DNA from: Stieleria sp. JC731
GTDB lineage: Bacteria > Planctomycetota > Planctomycetia > Pirellulales > Pirellulaceae
DNA length: 64,000 bases
NCBI RefSeq assembly: GCF_020966635.1
Contig: NZ_JAJKFQ010000005.1
Location: forward strand, 310,001-374,000
Direction: 5' to 3'
Below, one piece after another: positions 55,018 to 64,000 of the stretch (the stretch's first letter is position 1; each line of letters opens with the position of its first letter). Under the pieces are notes generated by a model, which saw only the letters and a program-made list of their open reading frames with translations, made no database searches and was not told where the DNA came from. A program made the position numbers and the translations under genes.

Positions 55018-57555
55018 TTACTTTGATCTTGGCTTCAGTCCATTGGGTGTCGCTTGCGATGTTGCAGGTTCATCTGGCCAATGATGTTTCGGATAGCGGC
55101 GTTTCAATTCCTTTTTGACTTCGATGTAGGTCGTCTTCCAAAAGCTTTCCAAGTCATCGGTAATCTGTTGTGGTCGATGGTTGGGGCCGAGCAAATGTAG
55201 TTGCACATTGATCGATCCTCCTGCCAATTTTGGAGCGGACTGCCAACCAAAGATTTCTTGGATACGCACCGCAAGTACAGGTGGCTTGCCAGGTTCGTAG
55301 GTCAAGCGAATGCGATTCCCGCTGGGGACTTCGATCGATTCGGGGGCGTTTCGATCAATCCACTGTTGTTGTTCGTAGGTCAATAATCCGCGCAAGTGAT
55401 CCAGCCATGCCGAGTTTTGTAGCTCTTTGAAGGACAAGCAGCTCTGGCAAAGCTGCCTCAATACGGTCTCCAAAGCGTCACTCGATCGCAGCGGAAGTGA
55501 ATCCTGCGAAGCATATTCGTCAAGGAAACGCCACCGAGCCAGATAGCTCTGCAGCGCCTTTTCATTTGGAAGCACATCGTTGAGCCGCGAGTTGGCTTGG
55601 CTGAACAGGAGCTGCGCGGAATCCGCATCGGCTTTGGTGCTACACGGATTTTCGTTGATCAATAAATCGAGGATGTAGTGGCGATCTCTTGCGACGACCG
55701 ATTTCATTGTGGGGTGAAAGAATTTTTCAGTCTTTTGAATCGCCCAGTGTGACGGAAACCAGGCTGGATCCACGGCAGAAGCCAACCTCACTTTTGCCTC
55801 GCTGCCTTTTCCATCAACGTTCAAACACAGAAAGAACTCGCTCGTTCGGACTGATGAAGCCGCATCCAGTTGAACGCCGCGTTTTCCTACCATGAGGCCT
55901 TTGTTGGATCCGGCTGATCGGCGACGTGCCAAGCGGTCTGGATAGGCGGTCAGGAGGGCACGGGAGAGGCGTTCTTCGATCTCCAGTTCGCTGGTTTCAC
56001 TAGTCGCTTCGGCGCTGGGCGTCTGCTGGAGGATTTGCCGAGCAACCCGCGCGATCGTTTGGCTGGCTCCTCGATGAATGTCATCGTCGCGGCCGCCTTG
56101 GAGGAATCGTGTCAGCCGAACGAGTCGGTCGAAGAGATCGCTTTCAACACTGGTCTGCTTTGACATCCGATTGCCGGTTCTTTGAAACGGATCTCGTTCG
56201 GATAGGATCGCGGCGGCGAGCGCCGCTTCCTCAACACAGTTCCATTGGACTGCCGAAATCATCAACCGTCCAAGTCTGGGATGAAGCGGCAAAGAGAGTA
56301 GTTGTTCACCGACGGTTGTTAGGCGGCCATGATCGTCGATCGCGTCAAGCAAACGCAGTTGCTGTTGCGCAAGTTCGACAGCAGCTTCGTTGGGTGGCGT
56401 TACCCAAGGAAAATCGAATGTCTCTTTTTCACCCCAGCCTGCCAAGTGTAAGAGCGCCGTCGACAGATCCGTGCGAAGTATCTCCGGCGTGTTGTGCGCA
56501 GGTCGGCTTCGATCAAGTTGTTTAGGCCACAGACGAAAGCATGTTCCTGGTGCCGTTCGACCGGCTCGGCCCGCACGTTGATCGGCAGAAGCTTGCGAGA
56601 TCGGTTTGATTATTAGCTTGGACAGCCCAACGCCGGTGTCGAATTCCGTCTGTCGGGCCAGTCCGGTATCGATAACACATTGCACACCGGGAATCGTGAT
56701 CGACGTTTCTGCCACATTGGTCGCGAGCACAATTTTGCGTCGATCCGATGGTGCGAGCACCGCATCCTGCCGATCGGGAGGCAAGTCACCATAGAGCGGC
56801 AGAACGTCGATGGCCGCTTTGCGAGCGATTGAGTCGATCCGATCTTGGGTGCGAACGATTTCGCCAACGCCGGGAAGGAACACCAAGATATCGCCTGAGC
56901 GTTCTTGGATGGCCTGGGGCAAAACGTTGGCGACACGATCGGCAAGTTCATTCGCAGTGGGACGAACAGGCTGAAGAGACTGATCGTATTTGATTGCGAC
57001 ATCGAATGCCCTGCCTTCGCTTTGGACGACCACTGAGTCGTCAATCAATGATTCAATTGGCGCGGTGTCCAACGTCGCACTCATCACCAACAATCGAAGT
57101 TCGGGACGCAGCGTCGTTCGAATTCGCTGCAACATACCGAGGATCAAGTCGACTTCGACGGAACGCTCGTGAAATTCATCAATGATCACACAGCCAACGT
57201 TTTCAAGGAGCGGATCCGAGGCAAGCTGTCGAAGCAGGATGCCCGACGTCATCGAAACGAATTTCGTCGTTTTGGAAACTTGGCGGTCAAAGCGGACATG
57301 GTATCCGTAAGTCTGACCAGGGCGTTCGTCGATCAGTGAGCTAAGTCGCACTGCTGCCGCACGAGCCGCCAATCGTCTCGGTTGCAGCATCAGAACCTGC
57401 CCGAGATCGCCAACGTCGGTCTTCAAAATCGCGGGGGGAACGCCAGTCGTTTTTCCAGCCCCAGGTGGAGCACGAAGAATGACTGCTCGACCGCTAGATA
57501 GTTCACCGGTAATACGGTCGAGACAGTGTGCAATGGGAAGCGACGGCGAATCCAT
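55018..57555 (-). CDS. hrpB: ATP-dependent helicase HrpB (DEAH-box)
   Basis: 845 residues, the normal size of HrpB. P-loop APPGAGKTT (about 29-37), DEFHERS (DExH motif II, about 124), motif III SAT (about 155), motif V/VI ATNVAETSITIPGVQCVIDTG and QRAGRAGR, then the HrpB-specific C-terminal domain (HLAGWGEKETFDFPWVTPP; RLTYEPGKPPVLAVRIQEIFGW). A nucleic-acid dependent ATPase; its cellular role is not well known. ATG 57555. Last of three minus-strand genes with the esterase and the beta-propeller protein. Confidence 0.92.
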   Translation of the reverse strand: MDSPSLPIAHCLDRITGELSSGRAVILRAPPGAGKTTGVPPAILKTDVGDLGQVLMLQPRRLAARAAAVRLSSLIDERPGQTYGYHVRFDRQVSKTTKFVSMTSGILLRQLASDPLLENVGCVIIDEFHERSVEVDLILGMLQRIRTTLRPELRLLVMSATLDTAPIESLIDDSVVVQSEGRAFDVAIKYDQSLQPVRPTANELADRVANVLPQAIQERSGDILVFLPGVGEIVRTQDRIDSIARKAAIDVLPLYGDLPPDRQDAVLAPSDRRKIVLATNVAETSITIPGVQCVIDTGLARQTEFDTGVGLSKLIIKPISQASADQRAGRAGRTAPGTCFRLWPKQLDRSRPAHNTPEILRTDLSTALLHLAGWGEKETFDFPWVTPPNEAAVELAQQQLRLLDAIDDHGRLTTVGEQLLSLPLHPRLGRLMISAVQWNCVEEAALAAAILSERDPFQRTGNRMSKQTSVESDLFDRLVRLTRFLQGGRDDDIHRGASQTIARVARQILQQTPSAEATSETSELEIEERLSRALLTAYPDRLARRRSAGSNKGLMVGKRGVQLDAASSVRTSEFFLCLNVDGKGSEAKVRLASAVDPAWFPSHWAIQKTEKFFHPTMKSVVARDRHYILDLLINENPCSTKADADSAQLLFSQANSRLNDVLPNEKALQSYLARWRFLDEYASQDSLPLRSSDALETVLRQLCQSCLSFKELQNSAWLDHLRGLLTYEQQQWIDRNAPESIEVPSGNRIRLTYEPGKPPVLAVRIQEIFGWQSAPKLAGGSINVQLHLLGPNHRPQQITDDLESFWKTTYIEVKKELKRRYPKHHWPDEPATSQATPNGLKPRSK

Positions 57556-57672
57556 TCAATATTCAAACGCAGGGTTTTGAAACGATCGATGGGCAACCCG
57601 AATGGATCAATGAGTCCGTTTGGAAACAGGTCGCCGACGTTCCAAATGCAAACGAGTTTTCCTTCAAGATGC

Positions 57673-58830
<1,158 letters not shown>

Positions 58831-58878
58831 TCAATCAGTATCTAGTGACGCGTAGCCAGCTTGACTTTTTAGCACTGA

Positions 58879-60030
58879 TTATCTTTTGACAAAACGAACG
58901 TTAACGGGACTGCCGATTTTGATTTCACTGCCCGTCGAAGTCAGGAGTCCTGTGTCCTGATCGATTTTCATCGAAATCACATTGCCGGTTTTTTGATTCG
59001 CGACGACAAGGAAATCTCCTGAAGGGGCGATCCCGAAACCTCGGGGAGTTTCACCGCCTGAGGAAACGTTGTCGACAAGCGAGATTGATGGGACCGATGC
59101 ATCCAACTTGATGACCGCGATCGAATCGTGCCCACGATTGGAGACATACGCGAACTTTCCATTGGGGTGGAACAGGCATTCGGCGGTCGTATTGCCTTGA
59201 CTGGAGGCGCCCTGGGGCAATGTCGAAATGACCTCTCCAAGAAACAGTTCGCCTTGATTCGTCGAGTATTTCAACAACGCGACTTCCGAGGTCAGTTCCA
59301 GATTGGTCAACGCATAAAGTCCGACGGGATGCAGACAGAAATGGCGCGGGCCACCACCAGCGGGTGTCTTTAGTGCATAAGGGTTTGCCGGTCGCATCTT
59401 TCCTGTTTCGGGATCAACGTCCAAAACAAGAATCTTGTCGATGCCAAGGTCCGCCACGAAAGCTTGATCGCCATTGGCTGAAAAGTTGATCGAGTGGGCG
59501 TGGGGACCTTCCTGCCGGTTTGGGTTGACGCTGCTGCCTTTGTGCTGGAAGAACGCTGTTCGCTCACCGAGTGACCCATCGGAGTTGATCGCGAAGGCCG
59601 CGCTGCTTCCGCCGGTGTAGTTCGCGACTCCGACATATTTACCGTTGGGTGAGACGGCTACATGACATGCACCCAGTCCACCCGATGGTACCGCGTTTAA
59701 CTTTTCAAGAGTGCCATCCTCTTTGATCCTGTAGGAGATCAATCCGATCGTGTCAGCGTCTCCGCCCCACGCTTCCGATGCGGCATAGAGATGGTCGCCG
59801 CTGGGGGAAACCGCGACGAAGGAAGGGTTGATTGCGGCAGCGGCCAATTTGGGTTCGCCGATCGATCCGGTGCTCTCGTCGAATTCACTGACGTAGATTC
59901 CTTCGCTTGATGACCCACCCAAGGTGTAAGTCCCGAAATAGACGAAGGTTTTGGCCTGTAGCGAGGGGCAAAGACAGACCAGAGTCGACAAAGCCATCAG
60001 CGCGGCGATCACGAAACGTTGGGGACGCAT
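58879..60030 (-). CDS. Exported lactonase-type seven-bladed beta-propeller (6-phosphogluconolactonase family)
   Basis: 383 residues with signal peptide (about 1-26). The lactonase fold is shown by FVYFGTYTLGGSSSEGIYVSEFDESTG at the start, repeated blades with VAVSPSGDHLYAASE, VAVSPNGKYVGVANYTGGSSAAF, GPHAHSINFSANGDQAFVADLGIDKI, ECLFHPNGKFAYVSNRG and GFGIAPSGDFLVVANQKTGNV. Members include YbhE-type 6-phosphogluconolactonase; export suggests a different lactone or sugar substrate. Divergent from the AXE1-like gene. Confidence 0.85.
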   Translation of the reverse strand: MRPQRFVIAALMALSTLVCLCPSLQAKTFVYFGTYTLGGSSSEGIYVSEFDESTGSIGEPKLAAAAINPSFVAVSPSGDHLYAASEAWGGDADTIGLISYRIKEDGTLEKLNAVPSGGLGACHVAVSPNGKYVGVANYTGGSSAAFAINSDGSLGERTAFFQHKGSSVNPNRQEGPHAHSINFSANGDQAFVADLGIDKILVLDVDPETGKMRPANPYALKTPAGGGPRHFCLHPVGLYALTNLELTSEVALLKYSTNQGELFLGEVISTLPQGASSQGNTTAECLFHPNGKFAYVSNRGHDSIAVIKLDASVPSISLVDNVSSGGETPRGFGIAPSGDFLVVANQKTGNVISMKIDQDTGLLTSTGSEIKIGSPVNVRFVKR

Positions 60031-60220
60031 GGCAGACCGGTGGGTGAGTTGAAGCTGGGAAAAGACTGGGATCGGTTGACTTGATTCACATCGTCGTCCG
60101 GCGACATCTTATCATGCGGGCATTGAAAAATCCCGAGGGTGACCAAACCGATGATACATTCGGTTGGCCGCTGGATTTGAAAAACGCATCGCAATCAGAA
60201 TTCTAGATCGAGGCGACGAA

Positions 60221-62287
60221 ATGTTGGGCAAGCTGCGATTGAATTGGGTAAACGCCATCTACAAAGCGACGATAACGACATCCATCGGATGTTTGTTCGG
60301 TTTGGTCGGGGGCGGCGGGGCTACCAATGCACAGGTCGTCGGCGTCCAAGTGACTGATGCGAAAACTGACAACGAGTCAGCTTCTAGTCAAACGCCGGCA
60401 ATCAACGGTGACGAGTTGGCAGCGGAGTATTTTCGGGATCAGACCTCGCAAATCGCAAGCGGCTCACTACGAAAATTCGAATCGCTTGAGCAATGGACCC
60501 AGCAACGCGGCGAGTTCAAGGAACAATTGCTGGACATGCTGGGGCTTAACCCATTTCCTGCTAAATCTGCTCTGAACGCGGCCGTCACTTCGACCCACGA
60601 AGCGGACGGTGTCGTTGTCGAAAATGTGCAGTTTCAATCGTTGCCGGGTTTGTACGTTACTGGCAACTTCTATCGTCCCGCAAAACAGCAAGGACCCTTG
60701 CCAGCCGTTTTGTACGTTTGTGGTCACGGCCGTGAAGTCAAAGACGGCGTCAGTCTTGGTAATAAGACTCACTACCAGCACCATGGCGGATGGTTCGCAC
60801 GGAACGGATACGTTTGTTTGACTATCGATACGATTCAGCTTGGCGAAATCGAGGGCGTGCACCATGGCACCTACCGTAAAAAGATGTGGTGGTGGAACAA
60901 TCGAGGCTACACCCCGGCGGGTGTCGAAGCGTTCAACTGTGTCCGTGCGCTGGACTACCTACAGTCGCGTCAGGAAGTCGAGGGGGATCGCATCGGGGTT
61001 ACCGGGCGCAGCGGAGGCGGCGCCTATTCATGGTGGATCGCGGCAATTGACGAACGTATCAAAGTTGCCGTCCCCGTCGCAGGGATCACGAATATGGTCA
61101 ACCACGTCGTTGATGGATGTGTCGAAGGTCATTGCGATTGCATGTACATGGTGAATCGGTTCCGATGGGACTTTTCGAAAGTTGCCGCCCTTGTAGCGCC
61201 ACGCCCGTTATTGATCAGCAATACCGACAGTGATCGAATCTTTCCGCTTGACGGTGTCGTGGACTTGCACGCTGATGTTCGCCACATCTATGAACTGTAT
61301 GATTCGGAAACCCATTTGGGGCTTCATCTGACGCAGGGGCCGCACAAGGATACGCAGGAGCTAAGAGTCGGAGCGTTTCGCTGGTTGAATCGGTTTTTGC
61401 GTGATGACGATTCATTGATCCAAGACGTCGCGACGCCCTTGTTCAAGCGTGAACAACTGAAAGTATTTGATCAATTGCCAAGTGACGAACAGGTCACGTC
61501 CATCCACGAAACCTTTGTTCCGAAGGTGGACGAAGGTCTGGATGTGGAATCTGTTGCGGCTGTCAATAACGTCATCGCTGGTCTGCGGTCGATGACGTTC
61601 AACGGTTGGCCCAAAGATGAAACGCCGCTGGATATTCAGGAGGTCACGTCGGAGAATGCGGCTGCCGATTGTCGAGTGCTTGAGTTCTCGTCGCAGCATC
61701 CTTATCGCTTGACCGCGTACGTCATTTGTCGTGCTAAGGATCGAGATGCACCGACCGAGATCACGGTGCTCGATCAACAGAGCTACCAAGCGTACGCACC
61801 GGCTCTTGCTGCCTTGTTTCCTGGTCAGTTGGCCGGTGTGAAACCGGATCCAGAGAAGGTGCAGCAATTCGTTGATGAATCATGCTCGTGCAATCAAGCG
61901 TTTTTGATCCCGCGAGACGTTGGCCCAACGCGAGCCTCCGAAGACGATCGTGGTCGGACCCATATGCGCCGCAGGTACATGCTGCTTGGCCAAACGCTAT
62001 TTGGGATGCAGATCTATGATGTTGTTCGGGGCATTGAAGCTCTTCGCGAATTCGAGCCACTGCGTTCAAGTTCGATCATTATCGGCGGCGAAGGTGATGC
62101 CGCAGTGCTGGCAGCCTATGCCTCATTGATGTCGAAAGGTGTCGGGTATTTTGGGAGTGCGGATCTTCCGAAAAGCAATCGTGACGCACCCGATCTATTG
62201 AATGTCAGTCGTGTGATTGAATTGGTGGATGTGCAGAAGATTGTCGAGTCGTCTCATTGGCCGCGGACGGAGTCGACGAGCGATTGA
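60221..62287 (+). CDS. Large exported alpha/beta hydrolase (AXE1/acetyl xylan esterase-like), two-domain
   Basis: 688 residues from ATG 60221; GAGG 7 nt upstream decides this start over the in-frame ATG at 60164. Hydrophobic signal (about 10-36, TTSIGCLFGLVGGGGATNAQ). Hydrolase domain: PAVLYVCGHGREVKDG, TIDTIQLGEIEGVHHGTY, nucleophile elbow VTGRSGGGAYSWW, acid DSDRIFPLDG and HKDTQELRVGAF with the likely histidine. The C-terminal 250 residues form a second hydrolase-like domain lacking a visible nucleophile elbow. Probably an acetyl esterase for polysaccharides. Followed by a repeat cluster. Confidence 0.82.
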   Translation: MLGKLRLNWVNAIYKATITTSIGCLFGLVGGGGATNAQVVGVQVTDAKTDNESASSQTPAINGDELAAEYFRDQTSQIASGSLRKFESLEQWTQQRGEFKEQLLDMLGLNPFPAKSALNAAVTSTHEADGVVVENVQFQSLPGLYVTGNFYRPAKQQGPLPAVLYVCGHGREVKDGVSLGNKTHYQHHGGWFARNGYVCLTIDTIQLGEIEGVHHGTYRKKMWWWNNRGYTPAGVEAFNCVRALDYLQSRQEVEGDRIGVTGRSGGGAYSWWIAAIDERIKVAVPVAGITNMVNHVVDGCVEGHCDCMYMVNRFRWDFSKVAALVAPRPLLISNTDSDRIFPLDGVVDLHADVRHIYELYDSETHLGLHLTQGPHKDTQELRVGAFRWLNRFLRDDDSLIQDVATPLFKREQLKVFDQLPSDEQVTSIHETFVPKVDEGLDVESVAAVNNVIAGLRSMTFNGWPKDETPLDIQEVTSENAAADCRVLEFSSQHPYRLTAYVICRAKDRDAPTEITVLDQQSYQAYAPALAALFPGQLAGVKPDPEKVQQFVDESCSCNQAFLIPRDVGPTRASEDDRGRTHMRRRYMLLGQTLFGMQIYDVVRGIEALREFEPLRSSSIIIGGEGDAAVLAAYASLMSKGVGYFGSADLPKSNRDAPDLLNVSRVIELVDVQKIVESSHWPRTESTSD

Positions 62288-62300
62288 GTTTTTTGAGACA

Positions 62301-62616
62301 CGCAACCGCGGCTAACGCCGTTGCGGCTCATGTTGGTGTTTTAATAACCGTGGCTAGTGCCGATGCGGCTGATGTTGTTGGACTGAGCCGTGATCGCGCT
62401 AGCGACGGTTTCTTGGAGTATTGCGCGTTGGCAGGCGGAGCCTGCGAGACATCACATGCGAGGCAGGAGCCTCGCACGAGCGTGTAGAGGAGATCGGTTA
62501 AGGCACGCAACCGCGGCTAACGCCGATGCGGCGGATGTTGGTGTCCCAACCGCGGCTAATGCCGATGCGGCTCATGTTGTTGTACTGAGCCGTGATCGCG
62601 CTAGCGACGGTTTCTT
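62301..62616. repeat. Two palindromic-family repeat units flanking a double hairpin
   Basis: Units at about 62301-62415 and 62508-62616. Each has AACCGCGGCTAACGCCG-like left arms (in two copies) and a right arm CTGAGCCGTGATCGCGCTAGCGACGGTTTCTT, split here as CTGAGCCGTGATCGCGCTAG and CGACGGTTTCTT. Core words are those of the 31-kb array, so this is the same family. Confidence 0.8.
62430..62484. repeat. Double-hairpin element between repeat units
   Basis: GCAGGC-GGA-GCCTGC and GCGAGGC-AGGA-GCCTCGC, two adjacent palindromes of 6 and 7 bp stems, inserted between the two repeat units. Looks like a separate small palindromic element. Confidence 0.7.
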
Positions 62617-62656
62617 AAAACACCACGCAAGCGGCAACCCGACATTGCGATCCAAC

Positions 62657-63463
62657 TCAGTCTTCCATCAACAAAACACGCAGTTGCTCGACGGCTTGGT
62701 CGACTTTGTCAGCTTCGACGGCGGCTTGTAGTGTTGTGAGGCGAAGCATCCGCCGAATATCGGGGTTTTCGACTTCTCGTGCGACATCCGAAAGCACGTC
62801 GACGAGCACTTCTTTCGGGAGCCCGCGAGCGATTTCGATCGCGGCTTTCGCGGTTTGCAACCGCATTTCTCGATGACGCTGATCCATCATTTTCGCCTGC
62901 TCGCGTTCTCGCATTTCGGCATGTTCACGCTCGCGCATCTCGCGTTCATGCATTTCTTTACGACGGACATCGAGTTCTTTTTCGTGGTGACGCTGATCCT
63001 CGAGATGACGTTCCATCTTTTCGACTTCTTCACGCAATCGATTGCGATGCTGTTCAAGCTCGCGCACTTCGTTTTGCATCGCTTCAAGGTGACGACGTTG
63101 TTCCTGCGATTCGCGCTCGATCCGATGTCGTTGCTCGTCACGTTCGCGCGCATGTTCTTCGACGATTCTTCGAAGCTCGCGCGGATCCATCAACTGCGGA
63201 CGGTTTCCCCGTTCGTTTGGTGGCGTGATTTGATCACGTGCCGAGGGACGGTCTGTTGGAGGACGAAGGGCGGGCGGACGATCAGGATTCGCAGGGCGTC
63301 GCTCGCCTTTCTGTTCAAAGATGACTTGTTCGACGTCGTTGAAGGGAGAGTCAACCAATGGCTGAAGTGTCGGCTCGTCTGCTAACGCGGTCGACCCCGC
63401 CAGGATGGTTGACGCGAAGAGCGTATTGGAAAGTAGCAATCGGATTGACTTTGCAGTATTCAT
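62657..63463 (-). CDS. Exported coiled-coil protein
   Basis: 268 residues with signal peptide (about 1-28, FASTILAGSTALA). A proline-rich stretch (about 55-95) is followed by a very long charged coiled coil (about 95-210) of EERR/HERE-type heptads such as REREHAEMREREQAKMMDQR, then a helical C-terminal domain ARGLPKEVLVDVLSDVAREVENPDIRRMLRL. Family not recognised; exported coiled-coil proteins of this type are frequent in planctomycetes, perhaps structural. ATG 63463, no ribosome site seen. Confidence 0.7.
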   Translation of the reverse strand: MNTAKSIRLLLSNTLFASTILAGSTALADEPTLQPLVDSPFNDVEQVIFEQKGERRPANPDRPPALRPPTDRPSARDQITPPNERGNRPQLMDPRELRRIVEEHARERDEQRHRIERESQEQRRHLEAMQNEVRELEQHRNRLREEVEKMERHLEDQRHHEKELDVRRKEMHEREMREREHAEMREREQAKMMDQRHREMRLQTAKAAIEIARGLPKEVLVDVLSDVAREVENPDIRRMLRLTTLQAAVEADKVDQAVEQLRVLLMED

Positions 63464-63686
63464 CGTCGTTGAACCGTGGAGGGAAGGGGAACCGCGGAGG
63501 AAGGAAGATACGATGTCTCGCCAGACCGGCGCAATCTCAGGCGATACCGTGATTGCGGACTGTGAGTGAACGCAACATCCATTGAAAAGCGTTCGCTCTT
63601 ACCAAGGCAATGGGAGAGCATTGTTGAACTCTATCTTAGCGTTTGCGTCGTGCAGACGCAGTGAACGACAACCGCTACCGGCGTCG

Positions 63687-64000
63687 CTACGCCAGCATGG
63701 CGGCGCTACAGGCCTTTGCCCACTTTTGATGAAAGGTTCCCAGTTTTTCGTTGGTTGGCTTCTCCAGTTCGATCGAAGAGCACAAACCGACAACACGATC
63801 AATATCGTTCCAAAGGTGTTCTGAAACCAGCGAAGGGATTTCGCGAAGCACCTGATCGATCGAGTGGGCGTGCTGAAGTTCTTCTTGTAGCACGTCCAGC
63901 AGGGGAGCACACCAAGAATCGATCGCCACAGCGGATGCGCCCAGAGCGATCAGTTTGGCAATGTCGTCTGCGGAGATTTCACCCGGAACGACCCAGAGGG
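63687..64000 (-). CDS. C-terminal part of a gene entering from the right edge, possible TIM-barrel/FMN enzyme
   Basis: Frame open from the right edge to TAG at 63687 (about 104 residues). The first visible residues LWVVPGEISADDIAKLIALGASAVAIDSWCAPLL have the GExSxxDIAKLIALGAxAVAI pattern of the phosphate-binding end of FMN-dependent TIM barrels such as glutamate-synthase-like or IMP dehydrogenase-like proteins. The tail with FHQKWAKACSAAMLA matches nothing known to me. The N-terminal bulk is outside, so the function stays open. Confidence 0.6.
   Translation of the reverse strand, partial: LWVVPGEISADDIAKLIALGASAVAIDSWCAPLLDVLQEELQHAHSIDQVLREIPSLVSEHLWNDIDRVVGLCSSIELEKPTNEKLGTFHQKWAKACSAAMLA

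Larger units (their letters stand above)
62288..62656. other. Gene-free stretch made of dispersed repeats
   Basis: Almost entirely repeat DNA: two palindromic-family units and one double-hairpin element between them (separate entries). No gene. Confidence 0.7.

Overview
The window looks like chromosomal DNA of a planctomycete, most likely a Rhodopirellula-like member of the Pirellulaceae. The signs are a very large secreted cytochrome protein of the DUF1587/DUF1592 type at the left edge, many exported hydrolases, weak or absent Shine-Dalgarno sequences before many genes, wide gene spacing, and several families of palindromic intergenic repeats. This placement is inference from gene content; no rRNA or marker gene is present. 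There is no complete transposon, prophage or CRISPR array.

Layout. 1-2.4 kb: 5' part of the cytochrome protein (runs off the left edge). 2.6-4.4 kb: membrane-peroxiredoxin fusion and a hot-dog thioesterase. 4.4-9.0 kb: a sugar ABC importer on the minus strand (lipoprotein, double ATPase, oversized permease). 9.5-11.1 kb: histidine kinase with a degenerate GGDEF-like C-terminus. 11.5-17.0 kb: TolC lipoprotein, HlyD adaptor and MacB-type permease without a nearby ATPase. 17.4-18.1 kb: a four-unit tandem repeat and tRNA-His. 18.5-24.1 kb: a two-gene membrane locus, an SDR oxidoreductase, a secreted alpha/beta hydrolase and hisA. 24.4-31.0 kb: a nucleoside/ribose operon (rbsK, rbsB, rbsA, rbsC, exported nucleoside hydrolase, deoC), followed by an eight-unit palindromic array. 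32-39.3 kb: astacin-like protease, membrane protein, secreted GH2 enzyme, DUF3179-like protein, O-methyltransferase, small membrane protein.

39.6-54.2 kb is a heavy-metal (probably copper) region. It has a His-rich exported protein, CusB- and CusA-like efflux proteins and a His-rich lipoprotein, then a Tat-exported multicopper oxidase, an outer-membrane TolC partner, a Cys-rich exported protein, an HMA-MauE membrane fusion and a MerR regulator with a textbook elongated-spacer promoter, plus an APC permease. The right part (46.6-54.2 kb) lies between an intact tRNA-Leu and a 47-bp directly repeated copy of its 3' part, as expected of an island integrated at a tRNA, although no integrase remains.

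54.6-64 kb: a small coiled-coil protein with its own terminator, HrpB helicase, an exported esterase, a lactonase-type beta-propeller, a large exported AXE1-like hydrolase, another palindromic repeat cluster, an exported coiled-coil protein and a partial gene at the right edge.

Three things stand out. First, the palindromic repeat family occurs as single inverted copies at 3.9 and 36.9 kb and as arrays at 31 and 62 kb. Second, the nucleoside-scavenging operon suggests extracytoplasmic nucleoside cleavage followed by ribose import. Third, the metal locus combines several His-rich proteins with an RND pump that carries an extra porter-domain insertion.
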